Assembly: GCF_019355935.1 (NCBI RefSeq)
Contig: NZ_CP079925.1
Span: 1,674,001 to 1,738,000 of the forward strand
Direction of reading: 5' to 3'
DNA: 64,000 bases
DNA from: Comamonas sp. Y33R10-2
Lineage (GTDB): Bacteria > Pseudomonadota > Gammaproteobacteria > Burkholderiales > Burkholderiaceae_C
Shown: piece after piece, positions 45,753 through 56,584 of the stretch
Layout: each line of letters begins with the position of its first letter
Position numbering within the stretch: position 1 is the stretch's first letter
Program-made: the position numbers and the translations under genes
Notes under the pieces: model-generated
What the model saw: only the letters and a program-made list of their open reading frames with translations
Database searches by the model: none
Told to the model about the DNA's origin: nothing

Positions 45753-48650
45753 ATGCTGATGTCGCCCCCCGTCGCTTCGCTCGAATCTCTGGAAAATGCC
45801 AGCGAGTTCATCCCCCGCCATATCGGCCCTGATACAGACGAGCAGCAAAAAATGCTGGCCGTCATCGGCAAGCCCACGCTAGACGCTCTGATTCGCGACG
45901 TGGTGCCCGCCTCCATCGCCCGGCCCAAGCCGATGGACTTGCCCGCGCCAGTGACAGAAGCGGCTGCGCTGGCTGAGCTAAAAGCCATTGCTAGCAAGAA
46001 CCAAGTACTCAAAAGCTTTATTGGTCAGGGCTACTACGGCACGCATACGCCGGGAGTCATCCTGCGCAACATCTTGGAAAATCCCGCCTGGTACACGGCC
46101 TACACGCCGTATCAGGCCGAAATCTCGCAAGGCCGTATGGAGGCACTGGTCAACTTCCAGACCATGGTGACCGACCTCACCGGCATGCCGATTGCCAATG
46201 CCTCGATGCTGGACGAAGCAACGGCCGCTGCCGAGGCCATGACACTGGCCAAACGCTCGGTCAAGTCCAAAAGCAACCGCATCGTGCTGGCGGGCGATCT
46301 GCACCCGCAAACCATTGAAGTCATCCAGACCCGCGCAACGCCCATTGGCATTGAAGTGGTCGTGGCTAATAGCAAAGAAGAGTGGGAAGCCGCGCTGGCG
46401 GGCGACCTGTTCGCAGCAGTCATCCAGTACCCCGCATCCAGTGGCTGGATTGTGGACTGGAAGGCCGATGTGGATGCCATCCACGCCAAGCAAGCCGCTG
46501 CGATTGTGGCCACCGATCTGCTGGCCCTAACCCTGCTGACGCCGCCCGGCGAATGGGGTGCCGACATTGTGGTGGGCAACAGCCAGCGCTTTGGCATGCC
46601 CATGGGCGCAGGTGGCCCGCACGCCGCCTTCATGGCCTGCCGTGACGAGTACAAGCGCTCACTGCCCGGGCGTCTGGTGGGAGTCAGCGTCGATGTGCAT
46701 GGCAAGCCTGCCTACCGCCTGGCGCTGCAAACCCGCGAGCAGCATATTCGCCGCGAAAAGGCCACATCGAATATCTGTACGGCGCAGGTGCTGCCCGCAG
46801 TGATTGCCAGCATGTACGCCGTCTACCACGGCCCTCAAGGCCTCAAGCGCATCGCCCAGCGCGTGGCACGTTTCACCGCCATTCTGAGCCGTGGTCTGGC
46901 GCAACTGGGATTCAGCGCTCACCACCATGACACGGCATTCGATATGCTGAGCCTGCACACCAAGGGCGCTACGAATTCCATAGCTGCTCACGCTGTATCC
47001 AAGGGCGTTAACCTGCGAAAAGCCTTTGATGAATATCTGTGCATCAGTCTGGACGAAACCACGACCCGCGCCGATGTGGAGCTGATCTGGAGCATCTTCG
47101 CCAAAGACGGACAAGCCCTGCCGACTATTGAAGCGATGGACGAAGGCGCGCCTTCGCTGATTCCCGAGGCACTGCAACGCCAGTCTGCCTATCTGACCCA
47201 CCCGGTCTTTAACACTCACCATTCCGAAACTGCCATGCTGCGCTACATCCGCAGCCTGAGCGATAAAGATTTGGCACTGGACCGCAGCATGATCCCGCTG
47301 GGCAGCTGCACCATGAAGCTGAACGCCACCAGCGAGATGATCCCCATCACCTGGCCAGAGTTTGCCAACATCCACCCGTTCGCCCCGGCCAGCCAGTTGC
47401 AAGGCTATGCTGAACTGGATGAGCTGCTGCGCGGCTGGCTATGCCAGGCCACCGGCTACGCCGGCATCAGCCTGCAGCCCAATGCAGGCTCGCAAGGTGA
47501 ATACGCAGGGCTTTTGGCCATCAAGGCCTTCCACGAATCCAAAGGTGAAGCGCATCGCAATATCTGCCTGATCCCCAGCAGCGCCCACGGGACCAACCCT
47601 GCCAGCGCGCAAATGGTGGGCCTGCAAGTCGTGGTCACCAAGTGTGACGACAACGGCAACGTGGACATGGACGACCTGAAGGCCAAGTGCGAACAGCACA
47701 GCGCCAATTTGGCCTGCATCATGATCACCTACCCCAGCACGCATGGCGTGTTCGAAACTCAGGTAAAAGAGCTGTGCCAGCTGGTACACAGCCATGGCGG
47801 CCGCGTGTATGTGGACGGCGCCAATATGAATGCACTGGTCGGCCTTGCCGCGCCCGGCGAGTTTGGCGGCGACGTGAGCCACCTGAACCTGCACAAAACC
47901 TTCTGCATTCCCCACGGCGGTGGCGGCCCCGGCGTGGGCCCTGTTTGCGTGGTGCAAGACCTAGCTCCCTTCCTGCCCGGCCATGCCACGGGTGGAGATA
48001 CTCGCAAAGTAGGAGCAGTCAGCGCAGCCCCCTTGGGCAATGCAGCCGTTCTACCCATCAGCTGGATGTATATCCGCATGATGGGCGAGCCGGGCCTCAA
48101 ACTCGCGACCGAAACCGCCATCTTGAACGCCAACTACATCAGCGCGCGCCTGCAAGCGCACTTCCCCACGCTGTATGCAGGCGAACACGGCCATGTGGCC
48201 CACGAGTGCATTCTGGATCTTCGTCACTTCAAGGAGAGCTGCGGCGTGATGGCCGAGGACGTCGCCAAGCGTTTGATTGACTATGGCTTTCACGCGCCAA
48301 CGCTGTCCTTCCCCGTGCCCAACACGCTGATGGTGGAACCGACTGAGAGCGAAAACCTGTACGAGCTGGACCGCTTTATCGACGCCATGATCGCCATCCG
48401 CGCCGAAATTTCCGAGATCGAAGCAGGCAAGCTGCCGCAGGACGACAACCCGCTCAAAAACGCACCGCACACCGCCGAAGTGCTGCTGACCACCGAGTGG
48501 AACCATAGCTACAGCCGCGAGACTGCCGCCTATCCCATGCCCGCCCTGCGCCGCGCCAAGTACTGGAGCCCCGTGGGCCGCGTGGACAACGTCTACGGCG
48601 ACCGCAACCTGTTCTGCAGCTGCGTGCCGATGGGCGAATTCGAGAACTGA
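45753..48650 (+). CDS. gcvP: Glycine dehydrogenase (decarboxylating), P protein
   Basis: 965 residues, full-length homodimeric type. It decarboxylates glycine with pyridoxal phosphate and loads the aminomethyl group onto Gcv[10 protein letters not shown] at the N-terminus, [29 protein letters not shown] and the second-half signatures [11 protein letters not shown] and [15 protein letters not shown] are diagnostic. The PLP Lys is in [18 protein letters not shown] (~712). It is separated from gcvH by a terminator. The start could be ATG 45753 or the next in-frame Met two codons on. Confidence 0.97.
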   Translation: MLMSPPVASLESLENASEFIPRHIGPDTDEQQKMLAVIGKPTLDALIRDVVPASIARPKPMDLPAPVTEAAALAELKAIASKNQVLKSFIGQGYYGTHTPGVILRNILENPAWYTAYTPYQAEISQGRMEALVNFQTMVTDLTGMPIANASMLDEATAAAEAMTLAKRSVKSKSNRIVLAGDLHPQTIEVIQTRATPIGIEVVVANSKEEWEAALAGDLFAAVIQYPASSGWIVDWKADVDAIHAKQAAAIVATDLLALTLLTPPGEWGADIVVGNSQRFGMPMGAGGPHAAFMACRDEYKRSLPGRLVGVSVDVHGKPAYRLALQTREQHIRREKATSNICTAQVLPAVIASMYAVYHGPQGLKRIAQRVARFTAILSRGLAQLGFSAHHHDTAFDMLSLHTKGATNSIAAHAVSKGVNLRKAFDEYLCISLDETTTRADVELIWSIFAKDGQALPTIEAMDEGAPSLIPEALQRQSAYLTHPVFNTHHSETAMLRYIRSLSDKDLALDRSMIPLGSCTMKLNATSEMIPITWPEFANIHPFAPASQLQGYAELDELLRGWLCQATGYAGISLQPNAGSQGEYAGLLAIKAFHESKGEAHRNICLIPSSAHGTNPASAQMVGLQVVVTKCDDNGNVDMDDLKAKCEQHSANLACIMITYPSTHGVFETQVKELCQLVHSHGGRVYVDGANMNALVGLAAPGEFGGDVSHLNLHKTFCIPHGGGGPGVGPVCVVQDLAPFLPGHATGGDTRKVGAVSAAPLGNAAVLPISWMYIRMMGEPGLKLATETAILNANYISARLQAHFPTLYAGEHGHVAHECILDLRHFKESCGVMAEDVAKRLIDYGFHAPTLSFPVPNTLMVEPTESENLYELDRFIDAMIAIRAEISEIEAGKLPQDDNPLKNAPHTAEVLLTTEWNHSYSRETAAYPMPALRRAKYWSPVGRVDNVYGDRNLFCSCVPMGEFEN

Positions 48651-48683
48651 TGACGCAGGTGCGTTGAATTGGTCGCTGCCATG

Positions 48684-48726
48684 AATGGCCCTCAGCCCAT
48701 CGCGATACGGCTGATGGGCCATTTTT
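48684..48726 (+). terminator. Terminator after gcvP
   Basis: AATGGCCCTCAGCC...GGCTGATGGGCCATT forms a long stem with one mismatch and ends in TTTTT. Confidence 0.85.
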
Positions 48727-48744
48727 CATTCAAACATCATGGAT

Positions 48745-49268
48745 ATGACTGACCTACTAGCTCTCGCAAAGTATCTGAAGCTGGAACCTGCAGCGCATAT
48801 GCAGACGTTGAACCCGGCCTTGAGTTGCGTTACCCCCAAATTCCGCCTGAATATCTGGACTTTCTGCAGCGCTTTGTGAAGCTAAAGACACCCGACGAAA
48901 CCACATGGTTCAACAGCACGCAGGACTTCAATGGAGACACTCTCACATCCGAATTTGCGTGGAATGAATTTGAGCTTCTGTCACTGGAGGCCCTAGCCGG
49001 TGATACACCAAGCCAGTCAATGATTCGAGACTTCTGGAATGCACACCTCCCCATCGTTCTGTCCGTCAGGCATAGCTATGCCTACTTTGCGATTGGCGTA
49101 GCAGATCACAACTGAGGGCAAGTTTTCTATGGGGAAGAGCCGGAATATGAAGAAACTGTGTGCATTGCGAACAGTTTTCCCCAGTGGATACAGGCACTGA
49201 CACAAGGACGGCTTGAAGAAAAATATGCCGCATTGTTGAGTCCCGCCCCCCAGGAAACACATGAATAA
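48745..49268 (+). pseudogene. Broken SMI1/KNR4 (SUKH) family gene
   Basis: The N-terminal piece begins at ATG 48745 (MTDLLALAKYLKLEPAAHM). A frameshift near 48795 moves the conserved continuation (EPGLELRYPQIPPEYLDFLQ) to another frame. The region up to YAYFAIGVADHN is then followed by an in-frame TGA (49113-49115), after which the same frame resumes with GQVFYGEEPEYEETV...FPQWIQAL and stops at TAA 49266-49268. This order matches SUKH proteins, many of which are immunity proteins of polymorphic toxins. With one frameshift and one nonsense codon it is judged inactive. A shorter intact segment 48825-49115 exists with a TTG start. Confidence 0.7.
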
Positions 49269-49956
49269 GCCACCCTTGATCTCCATCGACTTTCAATCCA
49301 TCGGTCAATTTGACAAGGAGTCTGCTTTTTTTGAGCCCGCCAGCCAGACCTTGCTGACGTATTGGACGGACGCAAACAAAGTCTATTGGCGCGCCAATGA
49401 GGTTGCCGCAGATCTGGCCAGTTTTGTGTGCCTGAGCAAGATTTTTGCCAAAGACAGCCGGCATTGCTTCTTGCATCACCGCAAACTCCAAAAAACCGAC
49501 GTAGCAACATTTACCGCGCTCAACGACTGCTACGCCAAAGACAAACAATCTGTTTGGACCGTGGGCGGAAGCCATGTTTTCCATTTGCAAAAAACAATCA
49601 AAGGTGCAGATCCCAAAAGTTGGCGGTTTATAGATCTGGACAACGGCTTCTCGCGCGATGAGCGATCCATCTTTCGTCTGGAAAAGCGCTGGGCCGAGGC
49701 AGACGTGGACAGTTTCCGCCTGGAGATGCTGGCGCTGGACGACCTGCCACCCATTGCATACCCAAGGGATAAAGGCAGCTTTTCCTCATATCTGGTCAGC
49801 GAGCCACGCTTCAACAAGTCAAGGATGAAGCCTGCGGCAACTGACTGCCACTTCATACAGGACATGCGCAATCCGGCCTCTAGGTATGTTGCAGATTGCA
49901 TCAAGCGCTTACACTGCCGGTGTTTTATGACCCCTGCGGGTCTGCAGCCCCATTGA
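49261..49956 (+). CDS. DKNYY-repeat family protein
   Basis: 231 residues. The middle shows repeated units of the form 'xxKVYWRANEVAADLASFVCL', 'KDSRHCFLHHRKLQKTDVATF', 'KDKQSVWTVGGSHVFHLQ', 'GADPKSWRFID' and 'RDERSIFRLEKRW', the K-D-x-x-x-V-(Y/W)-x-x-x-x-x-(I/L) pattern of DKNYY proteins. No signal peptide is present. It overlaps the end of the broken SUKH gene by eight bases. DKNYY proteins are often found among polymorphic-toxin immunity genes, so the two look like remains of an immunity cluster. No toxin gene is adjacent. Confidence 0.7.
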   Translation: MNKPPLISIDFQSIGQFDKESAFFEPASQTLLTYWTDANKVYWRANEVAADLASFVCLSKIFAKDSRHCFLHHRKLQKTDVATFTALNDCYAKDKQSVWTVGGSHVFHLQKTIKGADPKSWRFIDLDNGFSRDERSIFRLEKRWAEADVDSFRLEMLALDDLPPIAYPRDKGSFSSYLVSEPRFNKSRMKPAATDCHFIQDMRNPASRYVADCIKRLHCRCFMTPAGLQPH

Positions 49957-49961
49957 GTCCT

Positions 49962-52142
49962 ATGAGCAGCCCCAGTCAAGCGCCCCCAAACTCCACCGAC
50001 GCATCAAGCGATCTGCCCCTGCACGCCTTGCTGGCACCTACAGCAGCTGCACCCGTCATGGTCACCGAGATACGACCCATCGTCCCCGATGACGATGATC
50101 CTTTGCATGCACTGGTGGCAGAACTGCGCAACTACCAACACGAGTTGGAGTTGCAAAACGAGGTGCTCAACTACAGCCAGGCGGTTGCGGAAAGTGCCTC
50201 GGAACGCTTTGAAACGCTGTTTGCCAGCATTCCCCTGCCTCTCTTGGTGGTGGATGAATACGACTTGGTCGTCCAAGCCAATGCAATGGCACACCGGGCG
50301 TTTCAGCCCACAGAAAAAGACCGGCTGCTGGTGAATTTCAAGCCTTTTGTGCACGCCAAAGATGCTCAACGCGTGCAGCAGGCCTTCGCGCAGGCGAAAA
50401 CCGCAGGTCGCGCGGATGTGCATGAAGTTGTTTTCCAGATCACCGAAAGCTATGCCCTCTGCGGTGACTTGCATGTGGCTGGCGTTGTCGTGCCCCAGCA
50501 AAGCGGCCCGCCCACTTGGCAGTATCTGTGCGCTGTAGTGAACCAAGGCCCACTGCTGGCCGAACGCAAAACCCTGCAAGAGCGCAACCAGCAACTACAC
50601 ACTAGCGAGCGGCGGCTGGAGTCAGTCATCAACTCCTCGCTGGACGCGATCATCTGTGTCGATCAGCGCCAGCGCATCACCGTTTTCAATCCCACGGCGG
50701 CCGCCCTTTTCTTGTGCTCTCCGCAAGATGCGCTGGGCAGCCCGCTAGAGCGATTTCTTCCTGACTCCTCTCGCGCCCTCGCCTTTGCCTCGCTGACTAC
50801 GCAGGCCGTGCTGGGCGAAATGACAGGCATGACCATGAGCGGGCGAGAGATTCCAGTTGAGATCAGCGTCTCCTTTGAGCACCACAGCAGCGGCGACACC
50901 ACCACCACCATTTTCGCCCGCGACCTGACAAGCCGCAAACGCTCTGAAGCCCAGCGCAGCGCACTAGAGACGCAATTGCGCGAATCGCACAAGATGCAGG
51001 CCGTAGGTACTATGGCTGGCGGCATTGCCCACGACTTCAATAACATCGTGGGCGCCATTTTGGGCAATGTAGAGCTAGCTAAGGCTGATAACGCGGGCAA
51101 CCCCGCAGCCATGGAAAGCCTGCGCGAGATTGAAAAAGCCGGGCGCCGCGCCCGTGATCTGGTGCGCCAGATTCTGACCTTTAGCCGAAACGACCTGCCC
51201 GAACGCCGTCCCGTGCAGGTGCAAGAAATTATGTCCGACACGGCCCGCCTGCTGCGCGTTAGCTTGCCGCCCTTCATCGGATTGCAGCTGCTTGAGGTCG
51301 ACAATCTGCCCCCTTTGATGGCCGACCCCACCCAAGTGGAGCAGGCCTTGTTCAATCTCTGCAACAACGCCATGCAGGCTATTGGTAGCCAACGCGGTCT
51401 CATCCAGATGCAGGCCATGCGCATTACTCCAGACAGCTACCAATGTGAGCGCTTGGGCCTGCCAGTGGCCCAATACCTAGCCTTCATCGTGCAAGACTCT
51501 GGCCCCGGCATGGATGCTGTGACCCAGCGGCGCATCTTCGAGCCGTTTTTCACCACCAAGCCCGTGGGCCAAGGTACAGGCCTGGGTTTGGCCGTGGTAC
51601 ACGGCGTGATGCGCACGCATGGCGGCGCTGTTGATGTGCAAAGTGAACTGGGCAAAGGCAGCTGCTTTACGCTGTATTTCCCTTTGAGCGATACGCCTGC
51701 TGACTATGTCGAGCCCCTTGCGTCCAGCGCTTCAAAAGCCGTGACACTACAAGTCGACTCCCCCGAGCCACATACCTCGCGCCATGTGATGTATGTGGAT
51801 GACGATCAGGCGCTGGTCTTTCTCTTTAAACGCCTGCTGCGTCGCCGGGGCTACCAAGTCTCGGGCTTTATCGATCCGCACGAGGCCATACAAGCCTTGC
51901 AGGCCGCGCCTTATGAGTACGATTTGATCGTCACCGACTACAACATGCCCGGCTTCAGCGGGGTGGACTTACTTAAGCAAGCATTGCAAATCAACCCGAA
52001 CCTGCCGATTGCACTGGCATCGGGCTATGTCACGGCAGAAATTGAGCAAGCTGCGATTGCGGCTGGCGCCAAAGCTCTGATCCACAAACCCAATGATGTG
52101 CAAGATTTTTGCGTGACGGTGCATGAGCTGCTGAACCCTTGA
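49962..52142 (+). CDS. Hybrid PAS sensor histidine kinase with C-terminal receiver
   Basis: 726 residues from ATG 49962, no membrane segment, so cytosolic. A short coiled coil (LRNYQHELELQNEVLNYSQ, ~50-68) precedes PAS domains at ~78-195 and ~213-330. The HisKA phospho-acceptor is in GGIAHDFNNIVGAILGN (~354), of the HDFNN type. HATPase boxes follow (NLCNNAMQAIG, QDSGPGMD, GTGLGLAVVHGVM). A receiver domain occupies ~608-726 with acidic YVDDDQAL and phospho-acceptor Asp in LIVTDYNMPGFSG (~660). No separate regulator is adjacent, so output probably passes through an unlinked phosphotransfer partner. The stop is followed by the rluA-type gene within 9 bases. Confidence 0.92.
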   Translation: MSSPSQAPPNSTDASSDLPLHALLAPTAAAPVMVTEIRPIVPDDDDPLHALVAELRNYQHELELQNEVLNYSQAVAESASERFETLFASIPLPLLVVDEYDLVVQANAMAHRAFQPTEKDRLLVNFKPFVHAKDAQRVQQAFAQAKTAGRADVHEVVFQITESYALCGDLHVAGVVVPQQSGPPTWQYLCAVVNQGPLLAERKTLQERNQQLHTSERRLESVINSSLDAIICVDQRQRITVFNPTAAALFLCSPQDALGSPLERFLPDSSRALAFASLTTQAVLGEMTGMTMSGREIPVEISVSFEHHSSGDTTTTIFARDLTSRKRSEAQRSALETQLRESHKMQAVGTMAGGIAHDFNNIVGAILGNVELAKADNAGNPAAMESLREIEKAGRRARDLVRQILTFSRNDLPERRPVQVQEIMSDTARLLRVSLPPFIGLQLLEVDNLPPLMADPTQVEQALFNLCNNAMQAIGSQRGLIQMQAMRITPDSYQCERLGLPVAQYLAFIVQDSGPGMDAVTQRRIFEPFFTTKPVGQGTGLGLAVVHGVMRTHGGAVDVQSELGKGSCFTLYFPLSDTPADYVEPLASSASKAVTLQVDSPEPHTSRHVMYVDDDQALVFLFKRLLRRRGYQVSGFIDPHEAIQALQAAPYEYDLIVTDYNMPGFSGVDLLKQALQINPNLPIALASGYVTAEIEQAAIAAGAKALIHKPNDVQDFCVTVHELLNP

Positions 52143-52150
52143 GTTTTTTG

Positions 52151-52822
52151 ATGACCTTGATGAGTGAGTTGAACTGTGTCTATGAAGACGAGCACCTGCT
52201 GGTGCTCAACAAACCTTCGGGCTTGCTCTGCGTGCCCGGACGCGGCCCGGACAAGCAAGACTGCCTGAGCCTGCGCGCGCTGCAGCACTATGGCAATGCG
52301 CTGGTAGTGCACAGGCTAGACCAAGCCACATCCGGCTTAGTCGTTATGGCCCGCAGCTTAAGCGTGCAGCGCCAGCTCAGTCAGGCTTTTGCTGAGCGCC
52401 AAGTCAACAAACGCTATATGGCCGTGGTGGCTGGCACGCTGCAGGCAGACCCCAAAACCGCCGCAGAAGATGGCTGGCAACTCATCGACCTGCCCATTGC
52501 CGCTGACTGGGAACGCCGCCCACTGCGCGTCATCAATCATGAAACTGGCAAAAGCAGCCAGACGCTTTGGAAAGTTATGGAACACATCACCCACCAAGGT
52601 ATGCACTGCACCCGCGTGCAGCTAAGCCCGGTGACCGGCCGCACCCATCAACTGCGCGTGCATATGGCCGCCACGGGTCATGCCATTTTGGGTGATGCGC
52701 TTTACGCCAGCGGGAATGTCCTAGCAGGCAGCCCACGCCTTTTGCTACAAGCCACCGATTTGGAGTTCACACACCCCGTCTCAGGCGAGGTAGTGCTGCA
52801 TCAATGCACCCATGATTTTTAA
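52151..52822 (+). CDS. rluA: RluA-family RNA pseudouridine synthase
   Basis: 223 residues from ATG 52151 (another in-frame ATG at 52160). It isomerises uridine in 23S rRNA and/or tRNA. The catalytic Asp is in VVHRLDQATSGLVVMAR (~58). YEDEHLLVLNKPSGLLCVPG is the first family strand, and LSPVTGRTHQLRVHMAATGHAILGD is the conserved C-terminal block. Its short length and lack of an S4 domain fit RluA more than RluC/RluD, though substrate cannot be read from sequence. Confidence 0.9.
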   Translation: MTLMSELNCVYEDEHLLVLNKPSGLLCVPGRGPDKQDCLSLRALQHYGNALVVHRLDQATSGLVVMARSLSVQRQLSQAFAERQVNKRYMAVVAGTLQADPKTAAEDGWQLIDLPIAADWERRPLRVINHETGKSSQTLWKVMEHITHQGMHCTRVQLSPVTGRTHQLRVHMAATGHAILGDALYASGNVLAGSPRLLLQATDLEFTHPVSGEVVLHQCTHDF

Positions 52823-53148
52823 AGCGCATCAAAAATAAACTCAGCTCAAACAATTTAACGTTGCCGCGCTGCAACATTGATAGCAGGTTTAAAGGTCTTT
52901 TTTCGCCTCTATTGGGTTGATGGGTGGCGCAAAGATCTGCGCAGTTATGCATTTCATGCCTAAATGAATGCTATCCCATAGCCCTTATAGGTGGGCTGCT
53001 ATGCAGTGCATAGCAAAAACGGTTCAGCTGCACCACCCCCTGCATACCCTGTTGCCTTCAGCAACCACTCGATTAATCTGGACTTCTTTGCGCAAGCTGC
53101 ATCTGCAGATTTGCGTTTTACGAATATTCCGATTCGAAGGAAGTCCTC
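52823..53148. promoter_or_regulatory. Intergenic region upstream of the liv operon with two GCTAT palindromes
   Basis: 326 bp without a gene. GCTATGCA-G-TGCATAGC at 52998-53014 is a perfect 17-bp palindrome, and GCTAT-CCC-ATAGC lies 16 bp to its left at 52970-52982. They are candidate operators or a folded leader for the branched-chain amino-acid importer. The binding protein is unknown. Confidence 0.5.
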
Positions 53149-54270
53149 ATGAGCACTCCGTTCCGCTTGCAAGCCATTGTTGCAGCCTTGGGTCTGGCTA
53201 GCGCCGCTTTGGTATCTACCGCCGCAAACGCCCAAATCAAGATCGCCTTGGTCATCCCCACCACAGGCCCTGTGACCCAATACGGCGACATGGTCAAAGA
53301 AGGCGCGACCACTGCTGTTGAAATGGCCAACGCCGCCGGCGGCATTGGTGGCAAGAAGATTGAACTGGTGCCCGTGGATGACGCATGTGAACCCAAGCAA
53401 GGCCCTGTCGCCGCCAACCGCGTAGTGAACAGCAAGATTGGCTATGTGGTCGGACCCGTCTGCTCGGGTGCATCCATTGCCGCCGCCCCCATCTACAACA
53501 ACGAAGGCGTGGTGGTGGTAACTCCATCTGCAACATCGCCTGCGCTGACGGATGGCAAAAACTACCACTTCATCTTCCGGACCATCGGCCGTGATGACCA
53601 GCAAGGCCCAGCCGCTGCCAAGTTCATCGCTGAAAAAATCAAGCCTAAGAAGGTTGCCGTGCTGCACGACAAGCAGTCTTACGGCCAAGGTATTGCCGCC
53701 TCTGTTCGCGCTGACCTGCAAAAAGCCAATATTCCAGTCGCGCTGTTTGAAGGCGTCAATGCTGGTGACAGCGACTACTCCGCCGTCATCACCAAGCTCA
53801 AGGGCGCGGGCGTGGACTTTGTCTACTACGGCGGCTACCACCCCGAAATGGGCCTGCTGCTGCGCCAAGCTGCTGAGCAAGGCCTGAAGGTCAAGATGAT
53901 GGGCCCTGAAGGTGTGGGCAACCCTGAAGTCAACGCCATTGCCGGCCCGGCCGTCGAAGGCATGCTGGTCACCCTGCCCGCAGACTTCTCTGCCAACCCC
54001 AAGAATGCAGCCGTAGTGAAGGCTTTTGCTGACAAAAAGCGCAATGCTTCGGGCGCCTTCCAGCTGACATCGTTCGCAGCAACTCAGGCTATTTTGGCCG
54101 GCATTAAGGCTGCGGGTGACAAACCTGCCAAGGTAGCTGACTGGCTGCACAAGTCGACTGTGGACACGGTGCTCGGCCCCGTCTCTTGGAACAAGCAAGG
54201 CGATTTGAACGCTTTCGACTTCCAAGTGTTCCAGTGGCACAAGGACGGCAGCAAGTCGCTGGCCAAGTAA
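53149..54270 (+). CDS. livK: Branched-chain amino-acid ABC transporter, periplasmic binding protein
   Basis: 373 residues with a signal peptide (~1-27, ending AANAQ). Peripheral binding protein type I fold: IKIALVIPTTGPVTQYGDM, GGKKIELVPVDDACEPKQG, YVVGPVCSGASIAAAPIYNNEGV, and the hinge KKVAVLHDKQSYGQG. The CE...CSG cysteine pair (in DDACEP and VCSGAS) is typical of LivJ/LivK. It heads the livKHMGF-like operon. The ligand is probably Leu/Ile/Val, though related compounds are possible. Confidence 0.93.
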   Translation: MSTPFRLQAIVAALGLASAALVSTAANAQIKIALVIPTTGPVTQYGDMVKEGATTAVEMANAAGGIGGKKIELVPVDDACEPKQGPVAANRVVNSKIGYVVGPVCSGASIAAAPIYNNEGVVVVTPSATSPALTDGKNYHFIFRTIGRDDQQGPAAAKFIAEKIKPKKVAVLHDKQSYGQGIAASVRADLQKANIPVALFEGVNAGDSDYSAVITKLKGAGVDFVYYGGYHPEMGLLLRQAAEQGLKVKMMGPEGVGNPEVNAIAGPAVEGMLVTLPADFSANPKNAAVVKAFADKKRNASGAFQLTSFAATQAILAGIKAAGDKPAKVADWLHKSTVDTVLGPVSWNKQGDLNAFDFQVFQWHKDGSKSLAK

Positions 54271-54367
54271 ATCCACCGCTTTTTCCGAAGTTGCATGGTT
54301 TAGGCCATGCCTTCGGATACTTGCAATCTGGCCCTCGGGCCTTTTCCTGTTTCAAGGGTGGCGTTAC

Positions 54368-55291
54368 ATGTCAGACTTTCTCCCTCAGCTGATACAACAG
54401 CTTTTCAACGGGCTCTCACTCGGAGCCATTTACGCTTTGATCGCCATTGGCTACACCATGGTCTACGGCATCATCGGCATGATCAATTTCGCCCACGGTG
54501 ACATCTACATGCTCGGGGCCTATATCGGCCTCGTTACGCTTTCGGCAGTGGGCACGCAAAGCGGCCTGCCTATCTGGGCCATCATCGGCCTGATGCTGGT
54601 GGTCTCGGTCTTCGTCACCGGTGTCTATGGCCTGGTGGTCGAACAAGTCGCGTACAAGCCGGTTCGACAAAGCCCACGCCTTGTGGCGCTGATCTCGGCC
54701 ATCGGCATGTCCATCTTTTTGCAAAACTGGGTGGCTTTGGGCCAAGGCGCACGCGACATGGCTGTGCCTTCGCTGCTGCCGGGTGCCGTCAACTTCCACA
54801 TGGGTGATTTCGAGGTCTTCATCCCCTACACCCGCATACTCATCGTTGCCGTGACCGTGGTGCTGATGATTGCCCTGACCCTGTACATCAAGCATTCCCG
54901 CATGGGTCGTGCCTCGCGCGCCTGCGCCCAAGACATGCACATGGCCAACTTGCTGGGCATTGATACCAACAAAGTCATCTCCTTCACCTTTGTTCTGGGT
55001 GCCGTGCTGGCCGCTGTGGGCGGCGTATTGATTGCGCTGGCTGTGGGCAAACTCAACCCCTACATCGGCTTTTTGGCCGGCATCAAGGCCTTTACGGCAG
55101 CGGTGCTGGGCGGTATTGGCTCGATTCCCGGTGCCATGCTCGGCGGCGTGATTTTGGGAGTGGCAGAGACTTTTGCCGCAGCCTATATCTCGTCAGAGTA
55201 CAAAGACATCGTGGCTTTTGGCCTGCTGGTCACCATCTTGATGTTCCGCCCCTCAGGCCTCTTGGGCAAACCTGAAGTGGAGAAAGTCTGA
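54368..55291 (+). CDS. livH: Branched-chain amino-acid ABC transporter permease LivH
   Basis: 307 residues with about eight transmembrane helices. [35 protein letters not shown] is the LivH N-terminus (seen in parts: [31 protein letters not shown]). The cytoplasmic EAA-like loop [19 protein letters not shown] contacts the ATPases. It overlaps livM by one base (TGATG). Confidence 0.94.
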   Translation: MSDFLPQLIQQLFNGLSLGAIYALIAIGYTMVYGIIGMINFAHGDIYMLGAYIGLVTLSAVGTQSGLPIWAIIGLMLVVSVFVTGVYGLVVEQVAYKPVRQSPRLVALISAIGMSIFLQNWVALGQGARDMAVPSLLPGAVNFHMGDFEVFIPYTRILIVAVTVVLMIALTLYIKHSRMGRASRACAQDMHMANLLGIDTNKVISFTFVLGAVLAAVGGVLIALAVGKLNPYIGFLAGIKAFTAAVLGGIGSIPGAMLGGVILGVAETFAAAYISSEYKDIVAFGLLVTILMFRPSGLLGKPEVEKV

Positions 55292-56529
55292 TGAAGTACA
55301 GCTTTTCCGCCTCCTTTCGCGATGCACTGATTGCCACGGTGATGACGGCCATTGTCGTCACCCCCGTCTTCAGCCTGCATCTAGAACGCGCCGGCATGCG
55401 CACCCAGATCGCCCCTGACTGGCGCTGGACGATTTGGGCCTGCGTCATTGTCTTCATCGGTCAAATGCTCAAGCCGCTGCTCACCGGCAAGATGCCCAAG
55501 GTCAACCTGCCGCCACTGCCGCAAATGAAGTCGGGCACCCGCAATGTCGTCATCTTCGTGGTGCTGATGATGGCCGCTTCCTGGCCCTTCTTCGCCGGCC
55601 GCAATGCGGTAGACATTGCCACACTGGCCATGATTTACGTGATGCTGGGCTTGGGCCTGAACGTGGTCGTGGGCTTTGCCGGTCTGCTGGACTTGGGCTT
55701 TGTGGGTTTTTACGCCGTGGGCGCCTACACCTACGCCCTGCTCTTTCACTGGGCTGGCTGGTCATTCTGGGAGGCACTGCCACTGGCCGGTGCAGCTGCA
55801 GCGCTGTTTGGCTTTGTGCTGGGCTTTCCGGTACTGCGCCTACGCGGTGACTATCTGGCCATTGTGACGCTGGGTTTTGGTGAAATCATCCGCTTGTTGC
55901 TGGTCAACCTGACCAGCATCACTGGGGGCCCAGACGGTATCTCCAGCATCCCCAAGCCCACGATTTTTGGCCTGCCCATTACACGCACCCCAGCCACCGA
56001 AGGTGGAACCACCTTTCACCAATTCTTTGGCTTGGAGTTCAACTCCATGCACATGGTGATTGCGCTGTACCTGATGGCGCTACTGCTGGCCATGGTGACG
56101 CTGTTTATCAGCAATCGCCTAATCCGCATGCCCATTGGCCGCTCTTGGGAAGCCCTGCGCGAAGACGAAATCGCCTGCCGCTCGCTGGGCATGAACCCCA
56201 TGAAGATCAAGCTCTCAGCCTTCACGCTGGGTGCCATGTTTGCAGGCTTGGGCGGCGCTTTCTTTGCCGCGCGCCAAGGCATCGTCAGCCCCGAGTCCTT
56301 TACCTTCATCGAATCTGCACTGATTTTGGCCATCGTGGTGCTGGGCGGTATGGGCTCGCAACTGGGCGTCATCATCGCCGCCATCATCTTGACCGTGCTG
56401 CCCGAGCTCGCCCGCGAATTCTCTGAATACCGCATGCTGATTTTTGGTCTGGTCATGATTTTGATGATGGTCTGGCGCCCGCAAGGTCTGCTTCCTATGA
56501 AGCGCCATCATGTGGAGGTGAAACCATGA
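55291..56529 (+). CDS. livM: Branched-chain amino-acid ABC transporter permease LivM
   Basis: 412 residues with about ten transmembrane helices and an extra N-terminal pair typical of Liv[33 protein letters not shown] is the family signature (parts: [26 protein letters not shown]). [27 protein letters not shown] is the coupling loop. It forms the membrane channel with LivH. Confidence 0.94.
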   Translation: MKYSFSASFRDALIATVMTAIVVTPVFSLHLERAGMRTQIAPDWRWTIWACVIVFIGQMLKPLLTGKMPKVNLPPLPQMKSGTRNVVIFVVLMMAASWPFFAGRNAVDIATLAMIYVMLGLGLNVVVGFAGLLDLGFVGFYAVGAYTYALLFHWAGWSFWEALPLAGAAAALFGFVLGFPVLRLRGDYLAIVTLGFGEIIRLLLVNLTSITGGPDGISSIPKPTIFGLPITRTPATEGGTTFHQFFGLEFNSMHMVIALYLMALLLAMVTLFISNRLIRMPIGRSWEALREDEIACRSLGMNPMKIKLSAFTLGAMFAGLGGAFFAARQGIVSPESFTFIESALILAIVVLGGMGSQLGVIIAAIILTVLPELAREFSEYRMLIFGLVMILMMVWRPQGLLPMKRHHVEVKP

Positions 56530-56584
56530 ACCTGCACTTGATCGCTATCATTTCAATAACTACAAATACAGCTAGGACAACGAC

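Noticed and set aside
48825..49268. In-frame TGA at 49113-49115 read as selenocysteine, given selD in the window
   Set aside because: SUKH proteins are not selenoproteins, no Cys is expected at this position, and a separate frameshift in the N-terminal part shows the gene is decaying.
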